Source: Oppiella nova
Lineage: Eukaryota > Arthropoda > Arachnida > Sarcoptiformes > Oppiidae
Direction: 5' to 3'
DNA: 31,073 nucleotides
Assembly: GCA_905397405.1 (NCBI GenBank)
Contig: CAJPVJ010000236.1
Location: 1-31,073, forward strand
This document shows, in pieces, positions 11,501-20,500 of this stretch. Every line of letters begins with the position of its first letter. Positions within the stretch are counted from its first letter, which is position 1. The translations under genes were made by a program, and so were the position numbers. The notes beneath the pieces were generated by a model. That model searched no databases. It was given only the letters and a program-made list of their open reading frames with translations, and was not told the origin of the DNA.

Positions 11501-12295
11501 AGCCCTCTAGACTGACAAATCTCTTGGAATACCATATAATTCCCGGTTTTGTGGACACGAAAGGACTCAAAGACAATGAGATGTTGACTACAATTAATAG
11601 CAAACAGATTCGCTTCAATAGATTAGATAACGGAAGGGTTGAGACGCTGTCGGGGGCGCCCATTAACAGGCAATCGACTAATAAGAATCTATTGATCATA
11701 GCCGTGGACAGTGTCTTGTATCCACCGCAGGGAACGGTAGGGGATTTGATTAAAAAGTCACCGTTTCTTAAGACATTGAATGAGATCATCAAAAACGCAC
11801 AAATGGAGGACGAGTTGAGGAACAGTTCAGACATTACTTTATTTGCGCCCAAAGACGAGGCCCTCAAACAACTCTCACCAGAAATACTCGAACGCCTGAA
11901 AACCGATCAAAACTATAGCAGAGGTTGGGATGAATTGCTTTCAAAATATAATTTATTAATTGATTTTTTTGCAACACAAAAAGTAGGTCTTAAGGATGCG
12001 TTTGTATAATATGGTTTTCACAACAAGTGCTCACGAGAAGTTCACTTATTACTCTGTTTATAGTGCGTATTCCTCGTCCGTAACTCACCGCTAAGTGACA
12101 AGATATTTAGGAAACCCAGTCAGTAGTCGCTATAATAAATGATTTAATTAATTAATGTTTATTTAATAACTAATTGTTTGCAAAATTATTCTCTCGTTTT
12201 TGTCAGATTGTGTTTCAGTCAATGGCATTATCCTATCGTTCGCAGACATCACCGCAACCAATGGTGTTCTTCATATTATTGATCACACGATATAA
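2532..12295 (+). CDS. Secreted multi-FAS1 (fasciclin) protein with mucin-like linker
   Basis: Predicted secreted or matrix adhesion protein of the midline fasciclin/TGFBI/periostin type. Coding exons from GT-AG junctions and phases: 2532-2664, 5502-5684, 6236-6453, 7332-7524, 7595-7696, 7750-7857, 7929-10305, 10376-10563, 10757-10899, 10971-11102, 11294-11923, 12207-12295. Most junctions are phase 1. If the 128-bp duplication in exon 7 is discounted, the chain stays in frame to TAA at about 1455 residues. Exon 1 encodes a signal peptide with an LLLFLCLVL core. FAS1 units 1 and 2 span about residues 60-350 and carry boxes such as FTILAPSDEAF, FTFFAPNDEAF and NNGVIHVI. A linker of about 600 residues follows, then FAS1 3 (FITIFMPTDDAF), 4 (ENGVIHVID), 5 (YTVIVPTDRAV, YHIIPG) and 6 (ITLFAPKDEAL, NGVLHIID). 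Units 4 and 6 lack middle segments, so exons 8-10 and the last intron are the least certain. Function in adhesion is inferred from the family. Confidence 0.85.
3329..3344. repeat. (TC)8 microsatellite
   Basis: Pure TC dinucleotide run of 16 bases in intron 1 of the fasciclin gene. On the minus strand it reads GAGA, the core of GAGA-factor sites in arthropods, but no other evidence supports a regulatory role. Confidence 0.9.
4935..4958. repeat. (TC)12 microsatellite
   Basis: Pure TC run of 24 bases in intron 1 of the fasciclin gene, likely length-polymorphic. Same composition as the run at 3329 and the reverse-oriented GA run at 22600. Confidence 0.95.
8060..9870 (+). other. Low-complexity Thr/Asn/Pro then Tyr/Arg/Pro linker inside fasciclin exon 7
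   Basis: This part of exon 7 encodes about 600 residues between FAS1 units 2 and 3. The first third is Thr/Asn/Ser-rich with many N-x-T/S sequons (NGTQ, NTRNTT, NVTE, NTTNQ) and TTP/TTTP clusters, as expected for a glycosylated mucin-like stalk. The rest is rich in Gln, Arg, Tyr and Pro, with recurring aromatic-Arg-Pro motifs (FYRPERR, FFRP, VFRP, FYRPP, YYRPP) and recurring SRY/RRYG segments. There are no cysteines of a known module. The reading frame is open throughout although the composition is unusual, which supports real coding. Glycosylation is inferred. Confidence 0.8.
9929..10183 (+). repeat. Exact 127-bp tandem duplication, 1-base spacer (frameshifting)
   Basis: 9929-10055 and 10057-10183 are identical, with a single 'a' at 10056 between them. 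The offset of 128 is not a multiple of 3, so the reading frame of fasciclin exon 7 runs into TGA at 10076-10078 shortly after the second copy begins. In the second copy the correct FAS1 frame resumes and continues to the donor at 10306. Removing one copy plus the spacer gives an uninterrupted FAS1 unit and an exon that ends in phase 0, matching the next exon. An assembly artefact is the likeliest reading. Confidence 0.95.
11126..11380 (+). repeat. Exact 127-bp tandem duplication spanning an intron acceptor
   Basis: 11126-11252 and 11254-11380 are identical with one 'a' (11253) between. Each copy holds the end of a small intron, its TTTTTATAG acceptor and the start of the exon encoding FAS1 unit 5. 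Splicing to the first acceptor (exon from 11166) reads into a stop in the duplicated intron. Splicing to the second (exon from 11294) keeps the frame. The geometry equals that of the duplication at 9929, pointing to the same technical cause. Confidence 0.95.
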
Positions 12296-12314
12296 ATAAA
12301 ATTCATGAAATAAA
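12295..12314 (+). terminator. Poly(A) signals directly after the fasciclin stop codon
   Basis: AATAAA at 12295-12300 overlaps the last base of the TAA stop, and a second AATAAA lies at 12309-12314. Together they predict an unusually short 3' UTR. This supports 12293-12295 as the true end of the gene. Confidence 0.6.
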
Positions 12315-12533
12315 TTGATACGATTCAATATGTTTTTGTCCTATTTTTATGAATAAAATCACGAGAAACTAACATTAAGTTTTTTTATTGTAAATTTATA
12401 TGACGTTCACGACATATCTGACAGAATAACTACTATTCCTATCATTTTGTATGCAACTAAAACATAATTGCCTCGCTAATGTTGCCCTCCCCTCTCACTT
12501 ATAACATTTGCAAGCTAATATTTACTATTTGTG

Positions 12534-12788
12534 ACTAATTTTATCTTAATTTCATAGAATCAATATTATAAATGTTCATAACTTTTCTACCATTTAACAC
12601 AACATTCATATTGTATTTATTGTCAATATGCAACTTTATTATAATAAAATAATTTCTAATAACTAATTTTATCTTAATTTCATAGAATCAATATTATAAA
12701 TGTTCATAACTTTTCTACCATTTAACACAACATTCATATTGTATTTATTGTCAATATGCAACTTTATTATAATAAAATAATTTCTAAT
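12534..12788. repeat. Exact 127-bp tandem duplication in noncoding DNA
   Basis: 12534-12660 and 12662-12788 are identical, separated by a single 'a' at 12661 (offset 128). It lies downstream of the fasciclin gene in A+T-rich noncoding sequence and affects no gene. Same length and spacer as the duplications at 9929, 11126 and 12875. Confidence 0.95.
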
Positions 12789-12874
12789 GTTTAACATTTC
12801 AAATCTTATTCCTATGGAAATATTTTAAATATTCCTTGATTCTTAATTGGACTTGTGTTTTATTATTGCTGTAT

Positions 12875-13129
12875 AAATAAAATTCATATCAAACTCACCT
12901 GAAAATAGCTCATTTGCATTATGTTTACTAATACTGTCGGAAAATTCTAGTACTTTTCCGCACAATTCAAGGCTCTTAAGCAATGATTAATTGGATTAAT
13001 GAAAATAAAATTCATATCAAACTCACCTGAAAATAGCTCATTTGCATTATGTTTACTAATACTGTCGGAAAATTCTAGTACTTTTCCGCACAATTCAAGG
13101 CTCTTAAGCAATGATTAATTGGATTAATG
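12875..13129. repeat. Exact 127-bp tandem duplication in noncoding DNA
   Basis: 12875-13001 and 13003-13129 are identical at an offset of 128, with one 'a' between. Matching can be extended by two bases in an A run, so the ends are slightly ambiguous. It lies only 86 bases after the previous duplication and contains no gene. Confidence 0.95.
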
Positions 13130-13452
13130 AATGATTGAAAGGATGACAGTGAATGTAAACATAGTTTTGTACACATATTCTTGAGTATATATTTCGCATT
13201 CATTGCGAAAGCACTCATTTCCTCACTCGTACTCAAATCAAAACTCATTTATTTCAACTAATTGATGATGATGGTTTTAATTGCAATGCGCATAGCTATG
13301 CTATTTTGTACTGACCCCATGTAAGTACCCGCTACCATATTCCAGAAGTCATAAATATAAACACAGCACCGGTATGAGAACCTTAGTCATGCATTGCAAC
13401 AGCATTTCATCATACAATGGCAATACCTTATTCACCAAATTTGGACAAAAGC
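13130..13452. other. Noncoding spacer before the orphan promoter
   Basis: Spacer sequence with no convincing gene. A short frame starting at 13265/13268 and running into a GTAAGT donor near 13321 could resemble a signal-peptide exon, but nothing downstream continues it. Treated as noncoding. Confidence 0.45.
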
Positions 13453-13490
13453 TATATATAGTGCAAGAATTATAGGAATTTTTTTCAGTC
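13453..13490 (+). promoter_or_regulatory. TATA box + TCAGTC initiator, candidate PPM1 promoter
   Basis: TATATATA at 13453-13460 and TCAGTC at 13485-13490 place the presumed +1 A (13487) 34 bases after the TATA start. About 45 bases later a strong donor, GTGAGT, begins at 13533, so 13487-13532 would make a short noncoding first exon. The next gene on this strand is the PPM1-like phosphatase, whose ATG lies 1.48 kb downstream. A spliced 5' UTR would connect them; one of several possible acceptors ends at 14651. An unannotated short RNA is the alternative. Confidence 0.45.
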
Positions 13491-13532
13491 ATTCAAAGCA
13501 TTTCAAAGCTTCACAACGTTTTGATACGAAGA

Positions 13533-14967
13533 GTGAGTTTATGTTTTTGAAGCGCTTCTTGTGATTTGTTTTAATTATGTTAAACTCTGGCACTAATACA
13601 AAGGCAACTTAAAGGACTTGGATTTAAAAGGATTTTTGCAATTTGTTTAAAGGATTGAACAGACATGTAAGAATATTCTGTATATATTGTATGCTTTATT
13701 TGTTTATACTTATTAGCATTAATTTTATTTTTGATGCAAATCAATATAATTTTATTGCTACTTATTTATCCCATATACTAGTTAATAGTTTTTGGCGCTA
13801 GCTAATAACTTTAGCATAAGTTTGATTTATTAAATTGAAATATACTTTTGCAGAATTTTTTTATAAGAAGTTGTGATAAAAATCTTTTAGTATAAAACAG
13901 AACTAATAGATGCCAGGAGAGGGACTGGGAGGGAATGGCACTTAAAATTGTAAATAAATATTTTATATACGATAACGACATGCGATTATTAATATAGCAT
14001 AAAAGTAGGTTACGTAAAAACGTGTAGAATTTGTGCAAAAAAAAGTGCTAAACATATACCATAAAATTGTGAGGTTATAAAAATTTAACCTGTTAATATT
14101 AATTAAATTTTAATCCAGGAAATTAAGTGTCCAAATACAGCTAATATTATGTAAATTCCAGTATTACAGTAATATATTTGATTCAACTGACTATAAGGTA
14201 TACGAATATTTAGCATTGAATTCTATGTGTTGTTGAAAAAAGCATTGATTGCATAGAGAGTCTCAAAATTGATGCAATCCTACCAATCATAGCGTATAAA
14301 CATTTATGTGTTTTATAATAATAAAGTCTATTATAATATTTTGATCTATCATTTAGAGTAGAGTTACAGAAATGCGTTGAAGATATTCATTGTCTGCTAA
14401 ATATTAAGTTATATTAAACACGATTATAACGTTGACAATAATCACTGAAATTAGCCAGTTTTGCAATGAAATTGATTACTAAAACGACTTTTAATTGAGA
14501 GAAATACTGTTTTTTGTGTTTTTCATTGATTTAATTTCGTCGCATTAATTCATGAATTGAATAATTATTTCATCATTTTTGGTGTAAAACGAGAAGTGAG
14601 ATTTATTTTTGTGACAAATAATTTGTTTGTTTAACTAATCATTGAATTTAGTGTTTGGAGACAAAGTGTGAGAAATAAGTTTCATTTCCATTCATTGCTG
14701 TTTGAATCACATATTTATCTAATTAGTAATTATTATTATTCATACTATGAATATGAATTTCATATCAATATATGAATTTCATTAAAAACCAACTTTTAAT
14801 TAATTTTCTAAATTAAATTATAATTAATATCGTATTAAATTAAACATTTTAATTAATTTTCACGTTTGCATTCAAAAAAGTTTGTAAAAGACTCGCGAAG
14901 ACTACACAAGACGTGAAGAATTAAGTGTTTTTTGGATTATTAAGAGCGGAAGTACTGGTGGAAAGGG
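13533..14967 (+). other. A+T-rich region, probable 5' UTR intron and leader of the phosphatase gene
   Basis: No frame with coding character is present. If the candidate promoter at 13453 serves the phosphatase gene, most of this stretch is an intron and its last few hundred bases a 5' leader. The ATG at 14968 is preceded by a G+A-rich stretch. I see no other element. Confidence 0.4.
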
Positions 14968-16116
14968 ATGGGAAACAGTTTGGAGAAACCAAAGACTGAA
15001 AAGCAGACCGAAGAGGGCGATGGAAATGGTCTGAAGTATGGGTTCAGTTCAATGCAGGGCTGGCGGCTCAAGATGGAGGACAGACACTGTATTCAGGTGG
15101 GGTTGGATCAGCTGAAGGAGTGGAGCTTTTTCGCCCTATTTGACGGTCACGCGGGCGCACAGGTGGCCGCCCTTTGCGCTGAGAACCTCCTGAAGACGAT
15201 CACAAAGTCTGAGACCTTCCAGAAGAATGTGTCGAAACTGAGCGACGGTTTGTCCGAAGAGCGCATCAATTCCGTGGTGTCGGCCATTGAAAATGGGTTC
15301 TTAGAGTTGGACGAAGAGATGAAAAAACACCCGGACTTCGTGTCCGGTGAGGACAAGAGCGGCACGACAGCCATCTGTACGCTGATATCGCCGAGCCATC
15401 TGTTTATCGCCAATTTGGGTGACTCGCGAGCGGTGTTGTGCCGGTCGGGAGCCGTCTATTTCTCCACCGAAGACCATAAGCCCAATAATCCCCAAGAGAG
15501 ACAACGGATAGTGGAAGCGGGCGGTAATGTCATGATATCCCGGGTGAACGGCTCGCTGGCCGTCTCCCGGGCGTTGGGCGACTACGAGTACAAACAGGTG
15601 GCCAACAAGAAGTTGACTGAACAGCTGGTCTCGCCCTTCCCGGAAGTGACGCCCAAACTCAAGAGCTCGAGCGACGAGTTCTTAGTGCTCGCCTGCGATG
15701 GCGTCTGGGATGTCATGACCAACGAAGACCTGTATTCATACGTCAGATACCAGTTGTCCATTGAGAAGAGTTTGGGAGCTATTTGTGCCAATATTATTGA
15801 CACGTGTCTCCATAAGGGAAGTAAAGATAATATGAGTATGTTTTTGGTGACCTTTGCGGGCGCGCCCACCGTCTCCGTCGAGGCTCAGGCCCGGGATGAG
15901 CGCCTCAATCGGGACATTGTGTCGAAAGTGGAGGAATATATGAGTAAAAAGGATAATGACTATAATTTTTCTGATTTAATGGACGATTTAGTGACCGTCG
16001 AGTGGAAGGATCTGCCGCCGGGCGGAGGTCTTCAGGCGAAGCATCAGCTCATTGACGAGACATTTAAGAAATTATCCAAACATTCAAATTCAGACTCAGA
16101 AACGAGGGAAAAGTGA
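14968..16116 (+). CDS. PPM1A/PPM1B-type metal-dependent Ser/Thr phosphatase (PP2C)
   Basis: Complete 382-residue PP2C phosphatase, the same length as vertebrate PPM1A. PP2C enzymes remove phosphate from Ser/Thr using two Mn/Mg ions; PPM1A/B act on stress kinases, SMADs and AMPK. Visible motifs in order: MGNSLEKP (Gly2, possible N-myristoylation), GWRLKMEDRH (Arg33, Glu37, Asp38), FALFDGHAG (Asp59, Gly60, His61), KSGTTA, LGDSRAVLCR, DHKPNNPQERQRI, RVNGSLAVSRALGD, SPFPEV, ACDGVWD (Asp244) and KGSKDNMS (Asp287). The C-terminal helical extension typical of PPM1A/B (residues about 300-375) is present, so it is not a generic PP2C. The start is set by the conserved MGxxxxKP N terminus. The coding region has no intron, unlike the flanking multi-exon genes. 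All metal ligands are intact, so activity is expected. Confidence 0.96.
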   Translation: MGNSLEKPKTEKQTEEGDGNGLKYGFSSMQGWRLKMEDRHCIQVGLDQLKEWSFFALFDGHAGAQVAALCAENLLKTITKSETFQKNVSKLSDGLSEERINSVVSAIENGFLELDEEMKKHPDFVSGEDKSGTTAICTLISPSHLFIANLGDSRAVLCRSGAVYFSTEDHKPNNPQERQRIVEAGGNVMISRVNGSLAVSRALGDYEYKQVANKKLTEQLVSPFPEVTPKLKSSSDEFLVLACDGVWDVMTNEDLYSYVRYQLSIEKSLGAICANIIDTCLHKGSKDNMSMFLVTFAGAPTVSVEAQARDERLNRDIVSKVEEYMSKKDNDYNFSDLMDDLVTVEWKDLPPGGGLQAKHQLIDETFKKLSKHSNSDSETREK

Positions 16117-16550
16117 TTTCATATGTGCGAAGACGTGTGTGTCTGTGATTATAATGATAAGGGGTGGGGGTTACCAAAGTACTAGACACACATACACACA
16201 CGCACAGCACAACGCCTCCCCCTCCACATACCTGTCCATAGCTATGAACATGAGTTTTAGAGACCAGTCGTTCACACTTTATTCAATTCAAACATTTAAT
16301 TATATGCCCACTGAATGGTGGGCTAATCACCGGAGTGTCGGCGCTATTCAACGTTTTGCCTTAACATAAGCGAAGAAAACATTTGTGATTTTTTTTCAAA
16401 TCTAATCGTCAGAATAATGTCGGATCAGATTCTTGTGATGTCTGTTCGCCATTGTTTTAAACCTCTGGTCTTTAAGTCTTCTTAACGCATGTCTTAATGT
16501 TTGATACGTTTTGACTATAAATTACTGGCCATTGATTTATACTCTAATTT

Positions 16551-16556
16551 AATAAA
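16551..16556 (+). terminator. Candidate poly(A) signal of the phosphatase gene
   Basis: AATAAA about 435 bases after the PPM1 stop. A second AATAAA lies just downstream, near 16565. Such hexamers are common in A+T-rich DNA, so the assignment is tentative. Confidence 0.4.
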
Positions 16557-16795
16557 AATGTGTCAATAAATGGAAATATATTTCTAATTACTGTAAATCT
16601 AAATCCCTGTTTAAGTGTATGTTTTTTGTTAAAGCGATTTAATTATTTTTTGTTTATTTAGTTTTCAAAATTATTTCATTCATTTGTTTGATAAATAACA
16701 GTAAAGTATTGTTTATAACATATCAAAAAGGTTTAAACTTACTTTTGTTTGTTCCCCCACCCTAATGACACTATTTAACCCCCAGTTGATTGTAT

Positions 16796-17056
16796 TTTGC
16801 AGATATTTTTGTCAATTTTTGTTTATTTTGATTTCTTTTGGTATTGTTTCTAGTTCCTATTCTCGTAAAATTGTTTATTAATGATTTATTAATTTTTCAA
16901 ATAATAGTTTTAAATTATTGATTTGNTTTGCAGATATTTTTGTCAATTTTTGTTTATTTTGATTTCTTTTGGTATTGTTTCTAGTTCCTATTCTCGTAAA
17001 ATTGTTTATTAATGATTTATTAATTTTTCAAATAATAGTTTTAAATTATTGATTTG
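16796..17056. repeat. 130-bp direct duplication joined by a single N
   Basis: 16796-16925 equals 16927-17056, with one N at 16926 between them. The N shows a scaffold join of two contigs whose ends overlap by about 130 bp but were not merged. It lies in the 3' flank of the phosphatase gene and has no coding effect. It explains the four similar duplications that carry an 'a' in place of the N. Confidence 0.95.
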
Positions 17057-17562
17057 GACGAAAGTTTGCGTTTAAGTGATTTCATATTCCGTTCAAATTA
17101 ATACATATTGTCAATATTAATTAATTACTTAACTATTAAATATAATAAATAATAATTTTTGAATAAAAATTTATATTATATAATAAGTTTATTGTTACTT
17201 TCTTATTATTAATAGTTAAATATAAATAATATCATTGCACAAAGCCTCTGGGAAAGTAATTATAAAAATGAAGATTATTTAGAATTATATTATATTAAAT
17301 GAATACATATTTTGAAACTATTTGAAAGTGAATTAATTTATTTGAAGTAAATTGAATGTTTGACATGAAAATGAATTCTTTATGATTTAATATAAATACA
17401 AACGATGTATAAACCAGATCTTCGTCATAATTCTCGTAATTATTTATCAGTTCCCAAAGGAAAGGAAATGAAGTCATACTTGTGTTCATATCTGAAGAAC
17501 TCAAGCATTTGTTTGATTATATCTAGAGATATATATTGTGATTATTGTATACTTAAAGCACT

Positions 17563-17578
17563 CGTTCGTTCGTTCGTT
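17563..17578. repeat. (CGTT)4 microsatellite
   Basis: Four perfect tandem copies of CGTT in otherwise A+T-rich noncoding DNA. Confidence 0.9.
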
Positions 17579-20500
17579 AAATTGAGTTATAAAGTACAGT
17601 ACAATTGAATTATAAAATACTATAGTGCATCCAACAGTTGGCAGTGGTATCGTAAGGTATTACAGAGGCATTAATATAAGTATGCAATATTTATTAGGTG
17701 CAACAGAGGCATTATTAGTAATAATTATTGTAACTACAAATTAAACTGCTAATACTTAGCCAATATTTTATGGTATTTTTAAATGTCAATATGTTAAGTG
17801 TTACAAATTTTTTAGTTAATTAAAACTAAAAATTTGTATTTGATTTGGAATTATATTTTAGATAAATTTATAAATAAGCAGATACATAATCAATATATGG
17901 GCCAAATAAAATAAAGTATTAAATAAATAATAACAAATATAATATTTACCAGAATATCCAAATCCTTAAAATTCAAAATCATTTGAAAGTTTGTCATAAG
18001 AGACCTATCACTGACAGCACTCAACACATTAATTATTTTAAAAATATTTTTTAATAAAATAGTTATTTAATTTTAATTTAATTATTTTTGTTCATTAAAC
18101 TATGCAAAATTATTTTTGATGTTTAATTTCATAACAAATACTAATAATAAACTTATGAAATAATGTATTCAACAATTGAATTGTCATTTGAAATAAAAAT
18201 AAGGAAACCAAAGAAATTATTGTGTTTTAGATGTAAAAGATTATTGATTGTGTAATTTGAAGGTAAATATAATTTTTATTATAAAATTCAAGTGACAATA
18301 AAATAAGATTTTTGTAATTCATTTTTATAATAGTGAATATTCTTGAGGTAAGAAACTTTTAATTTTTGTATATGATTCTTTGTTATTTAATTAATGATTT
18401 TAAAAATATTATAGTTTTATGCTTTAGTTGCTATTATTTTCAGGGGTATATAAATTTATTTATATAAATTTATTTTTAGAGGTAATTGTTTAATGTTTTA
18501 AAATCATAATTCATATTGTTTTGCATTTAAGGTTAGGCTTATTTATTACTATGGTAATTTATCTTATAGTAAACATTTTAAAAATTCTCTTATTTTAAGC
18601 AAGTATTTTGTAAAATGTGGCATTTATAAATTTAATAATAACTTATAAAATGTAAATAAAAGCAATTGTGAAAGTTTCTATAATTTAAAACTATTTAGTT
18701 TGCTGATTTTACTTAAGTTTTAAGTATATTTTTGATTTTAATTAAATTTGATTTATAAAATCAACAAAACGTTATCGATTACTTAATATTAAATTACAAA
18801 TTCATAGACAATAATTGAATTATGAAATAATATAGACTTCGGGGGTCTAGTATACCTTGATATGTCTCGAAACATATTAAATTATTATTTTATTCATAAC
18901 ATATTTATAATTTATAATAAATAAAACTTATATTTAAAAATCATTAGCACTTTATATTTCATGTTTATTTTAATATTTTATCACATTTTCAAACAAATTT
19001 CAATGTAAAACAAGTGTTTGAGGTTATTGTGAAACATATTTCGATAGAAATTTCCAAATTTATAATCAATTACTGGTAAAAAAGTTTTTGGTTATCTGCG
19101 ATACTTCAGACTAATGATATTTTATAATCGTTTTGAAATCAATTTTAAAATAATATTTATTTAATTAATGATATATTTTATCACAGAAATCACATAATTA
19201 TAGTGTAATCCGTATTTGGGATATAAGTTATTTTAAAAGTTAATTTTACATAAAAATTAAATTTTTAACTTAATGGGTTAAATACATATAATTGTTAAAT
19301 TACTGAAAATCCCCGTATGAACTATAGCATAATAAACAGAATTTAATTTATTTTCAAATAATTTTTAATTTACAAATTTTGTCACTTTATTGCTTTAATG
19401 CCAACAGAATTTATATATAATAAATTATATAAACCTTTGCGCAGATTTCGTGTTTAATTAAATGCAAAAATAGTTTTAACAAAGTTTTGTTATAGTAAAT
19501 ATTGTGCATTTATTTACAAAATATAAAGTTTGCAGAATATTTTCGATGTTAAATAAATTTTTAATAATCAAATATATCATTCGAGTAACTATTTTAAAAC
19601 TTCAAAATTATTATACTGTTCACCAAATTTATATAAATTGAAAATACTTTGTAAACAACGATCTGTTATTTAAGAATCTTTATGAAAAGTTTTTGTCAAT
19701 AAATTGACACTATATTTGAGATACTATCGGAATATTTTGTTTATTATAAACAATTCATGCAGTTTATTTTAACTAGCAAAACATTTGGTCATTGATTATT
19801 ATTTTTTTCGTAGACAACATACATGTATTTTATTCATGAGTAGTAAAAGTCATTAATCTGTTGTGTTTGTGTCAAACCATTTAACAACAAGTAAATAGAC
19901 TTTATATTTTTATGTGCAAATAATGGTTATCATTGGTTATAATTACAAAGAAATAATAATTTGAACCACATTTGACTTTTCTCGACAACAATTATCCCAC
20001 AAATAGAGGTTTGTTAAGTGTTTTTCAATATAATGCTTGCTATTGACAGTTACTTATCATAAATACTTGTGAGGTATTCATACATGTATTGAACGTCTAT
20101 TTGTCGATCAGATGGTGTACTCATATGGAGGAAGTTTTCCGTCAAATATATGATGTGTTTTTTGTTGTTCAATAAATTGTGAAGTAAAGCAAAAAATTTC
20201 ATATTTTTTTATTTAATTGATAAGAATAATTAATCAAATTAAATTTTTTATGTTTTTTAAAATGATCCTTGAATTTTGTAATTTTTATTTTTATTCCAAA
20301 TGAATGCTCTGTTTTGTGTCTATTTTCCTATTAAAACTATTATAGAAGTTATGCTCAATTATATCCTATTATGTTTGTTGGACATCATATGAGACTAATA
20401 TGTAATTATTTTTGAAAACGTTGCCTAATGCGAGACTTATACCTGTATCTAAATTTGTCTCAAAATCCGATTAGTGTTTTGACAAAATATTTTCACTTAT

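Noticed and set aside
13265-13320. Possible signal-peptide exon (MVLIAMRIAMLF) before a GTAAGT donor
   Set aside because: No continuing exon or mature peptide can be found downstream, and the frame is too short to judge.
17630-17720. Direct repeat of ACAGAGGCATTA
   Set aside because: Only 12 bases, two copies, with no flanking similarity; plausible by chance.
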